DNA of 47,751 nt from contig WTXI01000276.1 in assembly GCA_022376515.1 (NCBI GenBank), positions 1 through 47,751 on the forward strand. Reading direction: 5' to 3'. Under the pieces are notes generated by a model that was not told the DNA's origin, ran no database searches, and worked only from the letters and a program-made list of their open reading frames with translations. The position numbers were made by a program, and so were the translations under genes. This DNA comes from Lactifluus volemus. Its lineage: Eukaryota > Basidiomycota > Agaricomycetes > Russulales > Russulaceae. Of this stretch, positions 1 through 12,570 are shown one piece after another (position 1 is the stretch's first letter; each line of letters starts with the position of its first letter).

Positions 1-3000
1 ATGCAAGTCCAGCATGGAGTCTGTTCTCGATGATCCCCGAGGTACGTTCCCTTGTCTGGTCCCAGACATAGGACATTCACGCTTTTGTGTCCACCTTTCT
101 TCCAGGCTTTGATACAGCAGGTTCAACGTGACGATAACATTCAAACGCTACTTGAGGCGATACGCGATGCCTTTGAGTTTGCCGAAGAGGCCGACACTTT
201 GAGGAACATCAAGCCGGAGTCTAGGCAGGCATCAATCCTCGAGGAGATGCTTGAATGTGTCTCTGAATGTGCCAAATTCATCAGCTCTTATGCGGAGGAT
301 GTGAACCTTGGTTCGTCGTCTTGACCTCTCTCGTTATACTTATTACAAACATGTGATTTTTAGGCAAGCGTACTTTGAAGAGTATTGTCGGCCAAGTTGA
401 TGGAAAAATAGATCAGTATCGCACCAACCTCACCCGACTCCGAGACAATTTCCTTGCCCGTGCTACTGTCACCACCGAGGTTGCCGTGCTGGAGGCTGGT
501 GCGTAATTCCTGATAGTGACAAGATCGTCGGATCACCTTTCTGACAAGAGGAACGCAGAACTGGGTATGATAATCAGAGAATTGCCTTACAAGGGAGGGT
601 GGCGATTCGGTGACGAGAAGCGCTGTCTTCCAGGCACTCGCGAAGATTTCTTGAACCATATAATCAAGTGGGTCGAGAATCCGAAATCTACCCGTGGGCT
701 TGTTCTCCTCGGGAGGGCAGGCACGGGAAAATCTTCAATTGCACACGAAGTTGCACGGCACTTCGACGACAACTGCCTCGGCTCTTACTTTGCTTTTCTG
801 CGAAAGGAACAGTCGAAAGACGAGGCTTACCAGCTCTTCACGACAATCGCTCGCGATCTTTCTTATCGCAATCTTGCGTTCAAACTTGCGCTTGGTCGGG
901 TCCTCAAGGAGAAATCGTCGCTTTCGGGTGCCCGAGATTATCGTACACTTTTTGAATCTTTGCTTCTTGAACCGCTCAAGAATCTGCCACTTCCCCGCCC
1001 GATCCTTATCGTTATCGACGCATTGGATGAGAGTGGAGGTGCAAATGGCAAAACCGGATTACATACGTTTCTCGCCGAACATCTCATCGACCTCCCAGCC
1101 GAATTCCGCGTACTCATCACCTCAAGGACGGAGGATGGTATCGAACCTGCGTTCGTCCAAGCTTCGTCTATCGCAACACTCAACATGGATGATGAGAAAT
1201 TGGCTGCCAAGACGGAGCAAGATATTCGCATGTATCTACAGAAGGAGCTCCCTCAGGACGTGTTCAAGGCCCATGGCGTCGAATTAGCAAAGGCTGCAGA
1301 AGGGTTGTTCCAGTGGGCAGCTGTTGCCAGTGGATTCATAAACAGCCCTCCTGCTAGTTTTGGCTTTAGCAAGAGGAAGTGCGTACAGCGGCTCTTGGGC
1401 CACTCTCGAGACAGGAGTGGACAAGATCCGTTGGACAAGCTATACGAAGAAGTTCTCGAAGGTTACTTCAAGCCGCATGAAGCACAAATTCTCTTCCGTT
1501 CCGTCATGGGGCATCTGTTTGCTGCGATCGAACCGCTCTCAATCGATTCTTTGATTTCTCTACGTCTGCATGCCCCAATTGATGACCCCGATGATTCTGA
1601 TCCCGTTCTTGAAATGCTCCGTCACCTCGGTTCGCTGCTGAGTAATGTGACTTCCACTGACCAAACTCGTCCCATCGTTCCTCTCCACACTTCATTCCGC
1701 GACTTTCTGATCACCAAGAAGAGTGATGTATTTTATGTGGACCTGGGCGGTGCCCACCGCGAGCTGGCACATTCCTGCCTCGGTTTAATGCTCGACAAGC
1801 TGAAATTCAACATTTGCGAACTGGACTCATCATATCTTGCGAACAGCGATGTCCCAGACCTTGACTCCCGAATCATCAAAAACATTCCACCAGCTCTATC
1901 ACATGCCTGCGTTTTTTGGGTCGATCATCTAGAACACGTTGTGTTCGAACAGGACCTCTTCGTGAAACTTCGGACCCTATTTGAAACGAAGTTTCTGTTT
2001 TGGCTGGAAGTGCTTAGTATCAAGAGCAGTGTGGGCCTTGCCTCCCCAGCATTGTCGTCTCTGAGGACCTGGTTGCAGTCAGACCAGCGGAAGGTTAGTA
2101 CAGTTTCATTATTCAATTGGACATGTAGTAACTATTGAATAACCGCAACAGCCTTCCCAAGTCGAGGTGGAGAATTTGTTGGCAATTGTGAACGACGGGT
2201 CCGCATTTGTGCGGTACTTTGGAATGGCCATAGCAAGGAGTGCTCCCCATATCTATATCTCCGCACTGCCATTCGCGCCGTCCTCTTCCCATATTGTCAA
2301 ACATTACCTTGGCCAATTTCCTCATACGCTACGCTTGGAACGCGGGCAGTTGTCTCATTGGCCAGCATTAGAAATGACAATTCTGGCACACGACGATGCA
2401 GTCGCATCTGTTGCATTCTCGCCGGATGGACGGTGGATTGTCTCGGGCTCGCGCGACTGCACGATTCGGGTGTGGGATTCCACAACAGGCGAGCTTGTAG
2501 CAGGCCCATTTACGGGACACACCAATCCGATCACATGTCTTGCATTCTCCCCAGATGGGCAGTACATCGCCTCGGCGTCGGAAGATGGGACGGTGCGTGT
2601 GTTGGATGCCACAACAGGAGAGCTCATAGCAGCCCCATTTATTGGACACATTTGGGTTGCATGTGTTGCATTCTCTCCTGATGGGCAGCGCATTGCTTCG
2701 GCTTCAGGCGATGGCAAGATTCTCGTGTGGCGTGCCGCAACAGGAGAGGTTTTACTAGACGCATTCGCTGAACATGTCGGTGGGGGAAGAACTGTTGCGT
2801 TCTCGCCGGACGGGAAGCATATCACCTCGGGCTGGGATGATTTCACAATTCGGGTGTGGGATGCCACGACAGGAGAAGCCGTAGCGGGCCCATTTACTGG
2901 ACACACTGCTCAAATCCATTCTGTTGCATTTTCGCCGGACGGCCAGCGTATCGGTTCAGCCTCACAGGATCGTACGATTCGAATCTGGAGTGTCACAACC

Positions 3001-4497
3001 GGAGAGGTCGTAGCTGGCCCGTTTATTGGACACGGAGATGGGGTCACTTCTATCTCATTCTCGCCAGACGGGCAGCGCATTGCTTCGGCCTCATTCGATG
3101 CTACTATTCGCATATGGGATGCCACAACAGGAGAGATCGTAGCAGGCCCGTTTACTGGGCACGTTGATCTTATTTTTTCTGTTGCATTCTCGCCAGATGG
3201 CCAGCGCATTGCATCGGCCTCAATGGATCGCACGATTCGAGTGTGGGGCTCTGCAACAGGAGAGGTGCCGGGTCCGTCAACTGGACACACTACTTCAGTC
3301 GACTCTGTTGCATTCTCACCAGACGGGCAGCGCATTGTCTCGTCCTCGGTTGATCGTACAATTTACACGTGGGATGTCAAAACAGGACGGGTCATAGCAG
3401 GCCCATTTATTGGACACGCCAATTGGGTCAGATCCGTTGCTTTCCGGCCGGATGGGCAGCATATCGCTTCGGCCTCGTTCGATCAAACGATTCGGGTGTG
3501 GGATGCCACAACAGGAGAAGCCGTAGCAGGCCCATTTACTGGACACACCGATTGGGTACTCTGTGTTGCATTCTCGCCCAATGGGCGGCGCATTGTTTCC
3601 GGCTCGGCAGATAACACCATTCGTGTGTGGGATGCCACAACGGGGGAGGTCGTGGTTGACTCGTTTACTGGACACACCGGTTGGGTCAGATCTGTTGTGT
3701 TTGCTCCAGATGGGCAGCGCATTGCTTCGGCCTCGGACGATCACACGGTTTGCCTGTGGGATGCTGCGACAGGGGATCTCGTAACGGGTCCGTTTACTGA
3801 ACACACGGATTTGGCCAGATCTGTTGCATTTTCGCCGGATGGGGAGCGCCTTGCCTCGGCCTCGTTCGATCGTACGATTTGGGTGCGGGATGCTACGACA
3901 GGAGAGACCACAGCGGGTCCGTTTACTGGACACGCTGATGCAGTAGTCTCTGTTGCATTCTCACCGGACGGACATCGAATTGCCTCGGCCTCATTTGACG
4001 GCACGATTCGGATGTGGGATGCTAAAACAGGAGAGGTCGTAGCAGGCCCGTTCATTGGACACACAGATTGGGTCATATCCGTCGCATTCTCACCAGACGG
4101 GCGACACATCGTCTCCGCCTCAGCAGATGGTACGATTCGCCTGTGGGACGCTGCAACAGGGGACATAGCAGGTACCAGATACACGAAATCTGTCGATTCA
4201 GATTCCCTCTCGCTCGACGGGCAGCGCATCACCGCGGCCTCAGCAGATCGTACCGTGACAGGTAGTGCGGAGAAGGTCAGAACAGAGGAGAACCATTTTA
4301 TGAGCAAGTTCCTGCTAAAGAGTGATGGGTGGGTGTGTGGCGACGATGGAGAACTTTTTCTATGGATTCCCCAGGTTCACAGGCCATATTTTTATAGATC
4401 TAACACAGTCTGGATTGCAGGCCAACACGAAACGTCGCTGAAATTGACAAATTTTGTACACGGATTGAATTGGACAACTGTATATGTTCATAATTAA
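1..4497 (+). CDS. NACHT-WD40 NOD-like receptor, copy 1 (5' end outside window)
   Basis: Cytosolic STAND-type NTPase receptor of the fungal NLR class, thought to act in non-self recognition or heterokaryon incompatibility. Visible exons are 1-41, 106-310, 364-498, 559-2093 and 2152-4497. All phases agree and give 1419 visible residues, starting inside the helical linker. The NACHT P-loop reads GRAGTGKSS and the Walker B region LIVIDALDES. A conserved segment (HIYISALPF) precedes 14 WD40 repeats of about 43 residues (consensus GHT..V.SVAFSPDGQRIASAS.D.TIRVWD, written with gaps) plus a degenerate fifteenth. The C-terminal tail contains GELFLWIP. Its C2 exons, if present, lie left of the window. 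It is tail-to-tail with the three minus-strand copies and is the most diverged: linker exon 364-498 is 54 nt shorter than in copies 2-4. The NLR class is certain; the ligand is unknown. Confidence 0.95.
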
Positions 4498-4934
4498 TCG
4501 TAGAGTCAATTATATATTTTGGACTTGTAAATTTTTTCCGTTCTTATCATCTGTTGCAAACTGAGTGGCCCGTCGAAAAATTCTGAACAAACGCGGAACA
4601 GGGAAAAGGAATCACGTAAGCGCGCAGCGCGCCTCGCGTCGCCACGTGGCCCGAAACCTATATACATCAGTAAACCTAACAAAAACTTTTTTGGGCTTGC
4701 TCAAGCTTGAGCAAGCTTGAGCAAGCTTAAAAGCACACAAAATTGCGAAAGTTCTCAAGGAACCTAAATTTTACCAAAAAGTTTGCTTTCAACTATATTC
4801 TCAAAAAGTAAATAAGTTGAAAAAGTTCATAAAAGTGATCAAAAGTCATAAAAGTGTCTGAAGTGAAAAAGTGTCTTTCATCAGTGCTGAAACTAGCAAG
4901 GCAGGGAATCCAGAGAAACAAAGGTGAGAACCCT
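4498..4934. other. A/T-rich intergenic stretch with short internal repeats
   Basis: Follows the stop codon of NLR copy 1. It contains a GC-rich patch around 4620-4650 and then, at 4695-4728, a 10-bp unit GAGCAAGCTT repeated in tandem with an inverted partner. From 4780 to 4860 there is an A-rich run repeating AAAAGT. No credible gene is seen. The repeats may belong to the eroded transposon whose coding remnant follows at once. Confidence 0.5.
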
Positions 4935-5160
4935 AGATATGATGAAGATACAGGTATGTGGAGAGTGTGCCCTAAATGTGATGAAGAGGGTCAGTGGCCA
5001 ATCCAGATTATCCATCTTGACACCATACTTTGTGGTATACATCTTCTACCATGCTATGGAGAGGGGTTACTTCAATTGGACTTGACTTATAGCAATGCCC
5101 TTGATGCTTGTGATTCATATTTTATAAACCAATTTATTGACTGCCAACTTTTTTACTTTT
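4935..5160 (+). pseudogene. C-terminal remnant of a Plavaka-like (CACTA-related) transposase
   Basis: The reading frame through this stretch contains IIHLDTILCGIHLLPCYGEG followed by a segment ending ALDACDSYFINQFID. This resembles the conserved C-terminus of transposases in Plavaka-type elements common in Agaricomycetes (pattern IHLDTI...HLLP..G, then a short acidic stretch, then ALDA...YFVNQ.ID). Only about 75 codons can be matched, there is no ATG in a sensible place, and no terminal inverted repeats could be paired, so it is a dead fragment. The assignment rests on remembered family motifs. A diverged host gene fragment is the alternative. Confidence 0.5.
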
Positions 5161-5213
5161 TTACTTGTTTGCTTTCGAAAGTGGAAAAGACCGAAAGTTT
5201 TTGCACCATTTAC

Positions 5214-5955
5214 TGATGCTACGCCCTTCAGACCGCCCGCATCTTGTGCGGGGTGATGCCCAGGTGGCGCGCGAACTTGTACACGAGCTCGCAGAATTCC
5301 TCGTTGCGCGCTACCCAGGGGTGTACCACACGCAGCGCAGGCGAGATCGTTGGAGTAGAGGTACTCCCCTTAGGAGTCACACACGACCTCGGGGTGAAGG
5401 ACCCGATGATATTGGCCGCAATGTTGTGAGTTATCCAGTCAATCCCCGCTATTCGAATCACGTTCGTGCGACGGACGTACTCGTTTTTTTTTAAATAGGG
5501 CTCAGGATGACCTTGCGATCATGATCGATGGTTCGGACGGACAAGTATTATCTCCAAGCTGGTGCTGTCCTCCTAGCTGGTCCGTCCCTTCCTTTCTTTC
5601 CAACTTCTTCCCTCTTCCTCGTTGACATTACCATACAAACGTTTGTAGGCACGTGGCGTCTCGAAGGCAAAGTCGGCCTGCCGCTCGACGCGATACACAC
5701 GAGCGGCCATGTACCACATTGTAGGCGCCGTTCCTCGTTCCTCCTCCCCCTTTCCCCCCCACGTACACACCCCCGAAAAGCACCTTTCGTATTGCATGCA
5801 GCTGACTCGTGGCAGACGGGGATAAACTTCAGCCTTCACTTACGCGCTTCTTCCGTCGCCTATCCCCATGCACGCCTGTAGCACGAAACAATTGGCTTAT
5901 CCAGGTCTCCCCACCCACGCCCGTGCCGATCACCGGCCGGGACTTGGAACTGTGA
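5214..5955 (+). pseudogene. Decayed DUF3445 (heme-dependent oxidative N-demethylase-like) gene
   Basis: Successive blocks in shifting frames match the DUF3445 family in order: RELVHELAEFLVARYPGVYH (about 5265-5330), VLPLGVTHDLGVKDPM (about 5355-5420), QDDLAIMIDGSDG (after a likely intron ending at 5498), YYLQAGAVLLAG, then after another intron TWRLEGKVGLPLDAIHTSGH (about 5650-5710), and finally LTRFFRRL and VARNNW before a stop at 5953-5955. At least two frame changes (near 5335, and an extra base near 5545) and a missing N-terminus show it is not functional. The family was named from recalled motifs. No intact copy is in the window. Confidence 0.65.
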
Positions 5956-5989
5956 CTGATACTGTCAGGATTTGGTGGCTAGCCAATCT

Positions 5990-6262
5990 ACATTACAGAC
6001 CATGAAATGTCGACTTACGGCGGCGGGGAGGGACGTAAGACAGTGCTTAGGCCATTCAAAATTATTCCTGGTATGTCTTAGTTTTTTTACTTGCTGAGAT
6101 AAAACTCTGAAATGACACACCACTAGGTGTGAGACGAGAACGGGCTCAGGAAGGGCGAGAAGGAACCCAAGAAGATTCGGCAGATTCATAGTGAGATGGT
6201 CGAGTTTGTCAAGGCTTGGTTGGAGGACTGGGGAAGACCCCTTTTATGAGGCAATCGTATGA
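5990..6262 (+). pseudogene. 3' fragment of an S28 serine carboxypeptidase
   Basis: Closely resembles the last two exons of the S28 pseudogene at 16311-18266: the PFKI exon, an intron of similar sequence, then EFVKAWLEDW and the same downstream sequence GAGGCAATCGTATGA. Only the 3' end is present, and the HHWDEN region with the catalytic-histidine segment is partly deleted. It marks the left edge of the tandem segments, since in the next segment the same S28 end also directly precedes an NLR on the minus strand. Confidence 0.7.
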
Positions 6263-6537
6263 TTCGCTCGATGTAGCTTCTCGTTGATCTTTCGTTCCGA
6301 GTAGAGCTATGCTATGTGCAATCGAAAATAACATTCTACTCTGCTAATTCTCGTGCCGAGATCAGCAATCCTACAAGTAGTTCGACTCGCTTCTATGCAC
6401 CTTTCAACTTCTTACTAGTACAAGGCCCGAAAAACTTTTAGAATGTCGATTTTTGACTTTTCTGCCCCTCATAAATCGGCTTCGTAGTAAGACTCGGACT
6501 ATCCAAACTCTTGCTTGTCAGGAGTTATTCCCGTACT

Positions 6538-6830
6538 TGTTGGAATATAAGCCCGGAGGCAAAAGCCTTTTATATTGTAATGTACAGAAGGTACAACTTT
6601 TATATCCCCCAAGGGGGGGGATTGGACATGTATATATGTGTATGTACATGTATAAAGCCTTCTAGATGGTTCAAGAAAAGGCTCTAAGTAGTAAATGGTA
6701 TGCTAAAAGGGGGCAGAAGAGCACCCATAAGTAGCAGAAAGTGTACTGTAAAGTGCTATATTAAATAGCCAAATCTGGAGTCATTTACCTCGGCCGAAAT
6801 TCTTGTCTCGCTCGGAGTTGATTTCCAACA
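6538..6830. mobile_element. Solo LTR of a retrotransposon, with 5-bp target-site duplication
   Basis: The 293-bp segment begins TGTTGGAAT and ends ATTTCCAACA, the TG..CA inverted termini typical of LTRs. It is flanked on both sides by GTACT (6533-6537 and 6831-6835). The homologous place in duplicon C (around 30535-30555) reads straight from the left flank to the right flank with no insert, which is a paralogous empty site. It contains a TATA-like stretch near 6650. No internal retrotransposon coding region is present, so it is a recombined solo LTR. It inserted into copy A after the duplication. Confidence 0.85.
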
Positions 6831-7181
6831 GTACTTACCGAGAACGCTGACATCCCCTGCACCGCATGTTGAACGCCAATTGTTAGCCCCCCCGGATACG
6901 CACGAATGACACGACCTGACATCTCTTTTATTTCAAGAGTCAGGATTCAAGGAAGGCACTAGGCACATGACTGCGTCACGTTACCCATGGCTAGAGGCAC
7001 GTGAGCATCAGCCCCAACGCGTTCGATGGACTCTCAGTCTCAAGTCATTCTAATGTGATTAGAAAAAGGTAATCTGACTATACGTCTAGTTGTTCATTAG
7101 TATGAGTGGCACCCAGGCAGATACAGAGGGAATGACCAAAGAAACAAAAAACATAGCGTACAACCTATTCCTTGACCTATT
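6831..7181. other. 3' flank of NLR copy 2, shared with the other duplicons
   Basis: Non-coding sequence downstream of the NLR stop. It resembles 18480-18719 and 30560-30867, including the shared TTAGTATGAGTG and a CACATGACTGCGTCACGTTAC stretch. No gene is seen. It is probably the 3' UTR and terminator region of the NLR genes. Confidence 0.6.
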
Positions 7182-10100
7182 CTACTTCGATAAATTGTAA
7201 TCATGAACTGTAGTCCAATTTGATCCGTGCACAAACTTTGAGAGGTCAAGCCGTGTCTCATGTCCGCCTGCAATCCAGACAGTGCTGGGTCTATGAAGAC
7301 ACCGCCTGTGAAGATCGGGAATCCATAAAAAAAGTTCATTCTCTTCTCCACATGTCCACCCGTCAGTATCGATCAGGGATTGGTCTGTAAGGATCTTCTC
7401 AGTATCATTTGTTACAACCTCCGTAGATCTGGCCCCTGAGGTGTGTCCGGTCCACGTGTCTCCTCCAGGCTGTCCTGTAGCATCCCACATGCGAATCGTG
7501 CGATCCTGCGAGGCCGATGCAATGCACTGGCCATCCACTGAGAATGCAACGGAGTTGATCCAGTCGGTGTGTCCAGTAAACGGGCCCGCTACGATCTCCC
7601 CTGTTGCGGCATCCCATATGCGAATCGTACAATCTTCTGAAGCGGACGCAACGCGATTCCCATCTGGTGAGAATGCAGCTGTGTGGCCAGTAAATGGGCC
7701 CGCTATGATCTGTCCGGTTGTGGTATCCCACACGCAAATTGTGGCATCGTTTGAGGCCGATGCGAGGCGCTGTCCGTCCGGCGAGAATGCAACAGAATTG
7801 ACCGAATCGGTGTGTCCAGTAAACGGGCCTGCTATGATCTGTCCTGTTTGGTATCACAAATTCGAATCGTGTCATCATAGAACCCGACGCGATGTGCCGC
7901 CCGTCTGGCGAAAATGCAACACAATAGACCGAACCGGTGTGTCCAGTAAACGGGCCTGCTACGACCCTTCCTGTTGTGGCATCCCAAATTCGAATCGTGT
8001 GATCATAAGAAGCCGACGCGATGTGCCGCCCGTCAGGCGAGAATACAACAGAACTGATCCAATGAGCATGTCCAGTGACCGGGTCTGTTATGACTTGCCC
8101 TGTTGCGGCATCCCACACACGAATCGTATAATCGTCTGAGCACGATGCAACGCGCTGTCCGTCAGGCGAGAATGCAACACATCTGACCCAATTGGTGTGT
8201 CCAGTAAACGGGTCCGCTACAATCTGTCCTGTCGCGGCATCCCACATACAAATCACGTGATCCTCCGAGCCTGATGCGATGCGCTGTCCGTCCGGCGAAA
8301 GTGCAATAGATCTGACCCCACTGGAATGTCCAGTAAACGAATCAGCTATGATCTGTCCTACTGCGGCGTCCCACACACGAATCGTGCAGTCGAAAGAGGC
8401 CGATACAATGCGCCGTCCATCCGGCGAGAATGCGACAGAATGGACCCAATCGGTGTGTTCAGTAAACGGGCCTGCTACTATCACTCCCATTGTGGAATCC
8501 CACAAGCGAATCGTGCGATCGTACGAGGCCGATGCAATATGCTGCCCGTCTGGGGAGAATGCAACACTTGTGACATAATTGTTGTGTCCAATAAATGGGC
8601 CCGCTACGACCACTCCCGTTGTGGTGTCCCACACACGAATTGTGTAGTCTTCTGAGGCCGATGCGATGCGCTGTCCGTCCGGCGAAAATGAAACAGATAT
8701 AACCCAATCGGTGTGTCCAGTAGATGGGCCCGCTAGGATCTGTCCTGTTGCGGCATCCCAAACGCATATCGTTCTATCGTACGAGGCCGATGCAATGTGC
8801 TGCCCGTCTGGAGAGAATGCAACAGATCTGACACAATCGGTGTGTCCAGTAAACGGGCCCACTACGGCATCTCCCGTTATGGTATCCCACATGCGAATCG
8901 TGTGGTCCCACGAAGCCGATGCCACGAGCCGCCCGTCCGGTGAGATTGAGACACAAAGAACCCTATCTGTGTGTCCAGTAAATGGGTCCGTTACAATTTG
9001 TCCTGTTGCAACATCCCACACGCGAATCGTGCAGTCGTCCGAGGCCGATGCAATGCGCTGCCCGTCGGGCGAAAATGCAACAGAATTGACTGAATCGGTG
9101 TGTCCAGTAAATGGGCCTGCTACAATCTCTCCAGTCGTGGCATCCCAAACGCAAATTGTGCGATCGTGTGAGGCCGATGCGATGCGTTGCCCGTCCGGCG
9201 AAAATACAACAGAATTGATCGGTCGACTATGTGCACGAATGGTCATTTCCAATGCTGGCCAATGAGACAATTGCCCACGTTCCAAGGTCAATGTGTGAGG
9301 AAACTGGCAAAGGTATTGATTGCGGATGCGGGAAGAGGTTGGGGTGAAAGGGAGGGCAGACACATAGATATGCGGAGCGCTCTTCGCCACGGCCATTCCG
9401 AAATACCGCACAAATGCGGACGCATCATGCACCAATCCCAACAAATCCTGGACTTCTGGCTGAGTACGCTGTTTTACCCAAATGTCATTACATGTCATAC
9501 TCAATTATCGGGTGTACTTACCTCAAGCTGCAACCACGATGACAATGCCGGTGAGATAGGCCACACGGCTCCTAATGCTAAGCACTTCGAGCCAAAACAG
9601 AAATTTGTCTCGAAGAGCGATCGGACTTTCTCGAAGATATCCTGGTCGAAGGCAAGATGTCCTAAATGATCGACCCAGTAAATACACGCGTATGATAGTC
9701 CAGATGGAATGTGTTTGGCGATTCGAGATTCAAGGTCTGGGACGTCGCCGTTGGCGAGATATGACGACTCGAGTTTGCAGATGTTGAATTTGAGACTATC
9801 GAGCATCAAGCCAAGGCAAGAATGTGCCAACTGTCGATGGGCGTCGGCGAGGTCCACATAAAACACATTGCTCGTCTTGTTGATTAGAAAATCTCGGAAT
9901 GAGGTATGGAGAGGAACGATGGGATGCGTTTGATCGATGAAGTCACGTTACTCAGCAGCGAGCCAAGGTGACGGAGAACAGGAATAGGATCGAAATCCTC
10001 GGGGTCATAAATGGATGCATGCCATCTCAAAGAAATTAAGGATTGGATAGAGAGCGGCTCGATCGCAGCAAGAAGCTGTCCCATGATGGATCGAAATAGC

Positions 10101-12570
10101 GTCTGTGCTTCCTCCGCTTTGAAGTATTCTTTGAGAACTTCTTCGTACAAATGATCCAATAAACCTATACCACGACCTCGAGAGTGTCCCAACAGGCGCT
10201 GTATGAGCTTCTTCACGCTGACCCCGCGATTATCAGGGCTATTGATGAACCCGGATGCAACTGCAGCCCACTGAAACAGGCCCTCTGACCCCTTCGCTAA
10301 TCTGTCGCCATGCTCTTTGAACACTTCCTCGGGGAGCTCATTCTGGAGATAAATCCGAATATCTCGCTCCGTGTCGGCGGCCAGTTGGGGGTCATTCATG
10401 TAGAGGGTACGGACAGAGTTCGCGTTAGCGAACGCAGTTTCGATACCATGCTCCGGCCTCGAAGAGATCAATATGCGGAAGTTTGGCGGGAGCTTGATGA
10501 GATGTTGGGCAAGGAATGTATGTAGTCCATTTTTGCCGATCGTGGTGCCACTCTCATCCAACGCATCGATGACGATAAGGATCGTGCCATCGAGTTGTAG
10601 GTACTTGAGAGGTTCAAGAAGGAGCCATTCAAAAAGTCTGCGATAATCTTGGGTATTACGAAAAGACGAATTGCCAATAACGGCCTCCCCGAGGGCGAGT
10701 TTGAACGAAGGATAACGATCGGAGAGATCACGAGCAAGCGTTGTGAAGAGATGATAACCATCGTCTTTGGCGTCTTTGGATTCCTCCTTCCGACGAAAAG
10801 CGACATAAGATCCAAGACACTTCTTGTCGAAGAGATGCGCGACCTCATGTGCAATCGAGGACTTTCCTGTGCCTGCCTGGCCGAAGAGAACGAGGCCACG
10901 TTCAGACTTGGGATTCCCGACCCATTCAATGATGTGGCGCAAAAAATCTTCACGGGTGCCTGGATGACAGCCCTTCCTATCGTTGAATCGCCAACCTCCT
11001 ATAACAGGCATTTCTCCAATTATTGCCCTCAATTCTGCGCTCCCCCTGTCAGATGTATGATCCGACGATTTGTTAGAATCACGCACCAGTTTCCAATGCC
11101 TGGTTCGACGTTTTCGTTAGCTGCGCTCTCATATCATCTCGGATCTGAATCACAGCAGCCCCGGCGATGATATTAGCATATGTGAGGAACTTTTTATGCA
11201 GTCGGATGAGCGTGGTGCGATAGGTTTCGACTTTGTCGTCAAGCTGGCCACCGATATTCTTGAAAACTCGTTTTCCTGGAAATCACATGTTAATAATAAG
11301 CAACGAAACTGGTCAAGATGACGTGCCGACTTGCACATCCTTCGCATAGGATTCGATAAATTCAGCAGATTCGGAGACACACTGCAGCATCTCCTCGAGG
11401 ATTTTTGCCTGCGTAGATCCCTGCTGGATGCTCTTCAAAACATCCGTGTCCTTTGAAAATTCAAACTCGTCCCGTATCGCGATAAGTAGTGTCCGGACGT
11501 TATCGTCAAGCTGAAACTGGTGTACCAAGGTCTGGTAGCGAAGTGACAAAAAAAAAGAATGAATCTTCCATGACCTCCGACAAAGCAAGGACACGCACCT
11601 CGGGGATCTTTGAGAACAGACTCCATGCTAAGCTGGCATAGGGGTTCAGCTGGGATGGAATGAGGTCAGCGAACGGTAAGGAGACAAAACATTTTGTGTA
11701 TACTTTTAGGATTGGACTGACTGTGTCCATCACCCATTTGATAGTATTAGCAGTAGTCTTCCACGTCTTCACCGTATCCAAAGCATCCCCGGCGCGAACG
11801 AGAGTGTGTGACATCTCCGTCTGGCAGTCCACAATCGATGCCACAGGAGTACCGCTCTCGATGGGAATGGCACCCGTCCTAGATGAAGAAGATACGGCAG
11901 AGGTAGCTGCCGCTGGTCGCGTGGTATCACCAGAATGCGCAGCACCCTCTTCAGCCACAGGGTTGTCCAGATCTCCCATCGTTGGTTTTGGGGCGTTGTC
12001 TGACGCAGTCACAGACGAACTCGGAATTGCTGATATGCTGATCGTTACGTAGGGTGTGGCCGGCTCCGTCAGGTGTCCAGGATGTCGGTCAGCACGGCCG
12101 AAAACAACATCGAGTTCTACATGTTGGATGCTCAGCTAGACGCATGAGAAAGAATCCCAAAAAGACTAACCGCGTTGGGGTTCACAGTCTATTTCCTGTG
12201 TTCCAACAAGGATATCTTTCGGCATGGTCCTTTTCGCATACAGTGATATCGTAACACGAGAGTGTGGCAGTACAGTACTACAGGAGAATCAGTTGTAAAT
12301 AGAGGCAAAAATATGACGACTCTTACAAAGTGTCAACATCCTCATTCCACTCCACACGGTTCCCCATGCTCCGCACGGTTCGAGTATGCCAAGTTCTCGC
12401 TCCAGCGAGCACAGTAACATAAAAACGACATTCTTTTCGAGAGATAGTCTTGAGATGGGGAAGGTTGTGTGCTCTGAGCACTGGCATGGAAACAGAGATT
12501 TAGTACTTGTCACAGCGAGATACTAAAGACACATACCAGTTAGCTGGAGTGGGATCGAGCTAGGTTGCAT
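7182..12570 (-). pseudogene. NACHT-WD40 NOD-like receptor, copy 2, frameshifted
   Basis: Same nine-exon model as copies 3 and 4: 12570-12537, 12480-12327, 12277-12171, 12116-11704, 11649-11599, 11531-11327, 11275-11087, 11034-9522 and 9468-7182. Exons 1-7 keep phase. They encode the C2 domain (VLRAH...CRFYVTVIAG) and the helical linker. Exon 8 (NACHT, GQAGTGKSS and LIVIDALDES) is 1513 nt instead of 1517, from a 1-nt loss near 9935, a 1-nt loss in a T-run near 9604 and a 2-nt loss near 9547, so it exits out of frame. In the WD40 exon further indels near 7845-7885 break repeat 11, and repeat 13 has lost about five residues. Either a decaying receptor or an assembly with indel errors; shared indel-free sister copies favour real decay. 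Confidence 0.85.

Noticed and set aside
2400..4180. The regular repeats of about 129 bp as a minisatellite or CRISPR-like array
   Set aside because: The period matches the 43-codon WD40 repeat in frame, spacers are coding, and the organism is a fungus.
2355..4307. Long minus-strand frames opposite the WD40 exon (and the same opposite the other NLRs)
   Set aside because: They are periodic shadows of the WD40 repeats in other frames, with no independent features.
11990..12060. Loss of the MSANPS start codon in NLR copy 2 as evidence for a pseudogene
   Set aside because: The true start is the upstream ATG (12570) of the C2 exons, so that internal Met is not needed.
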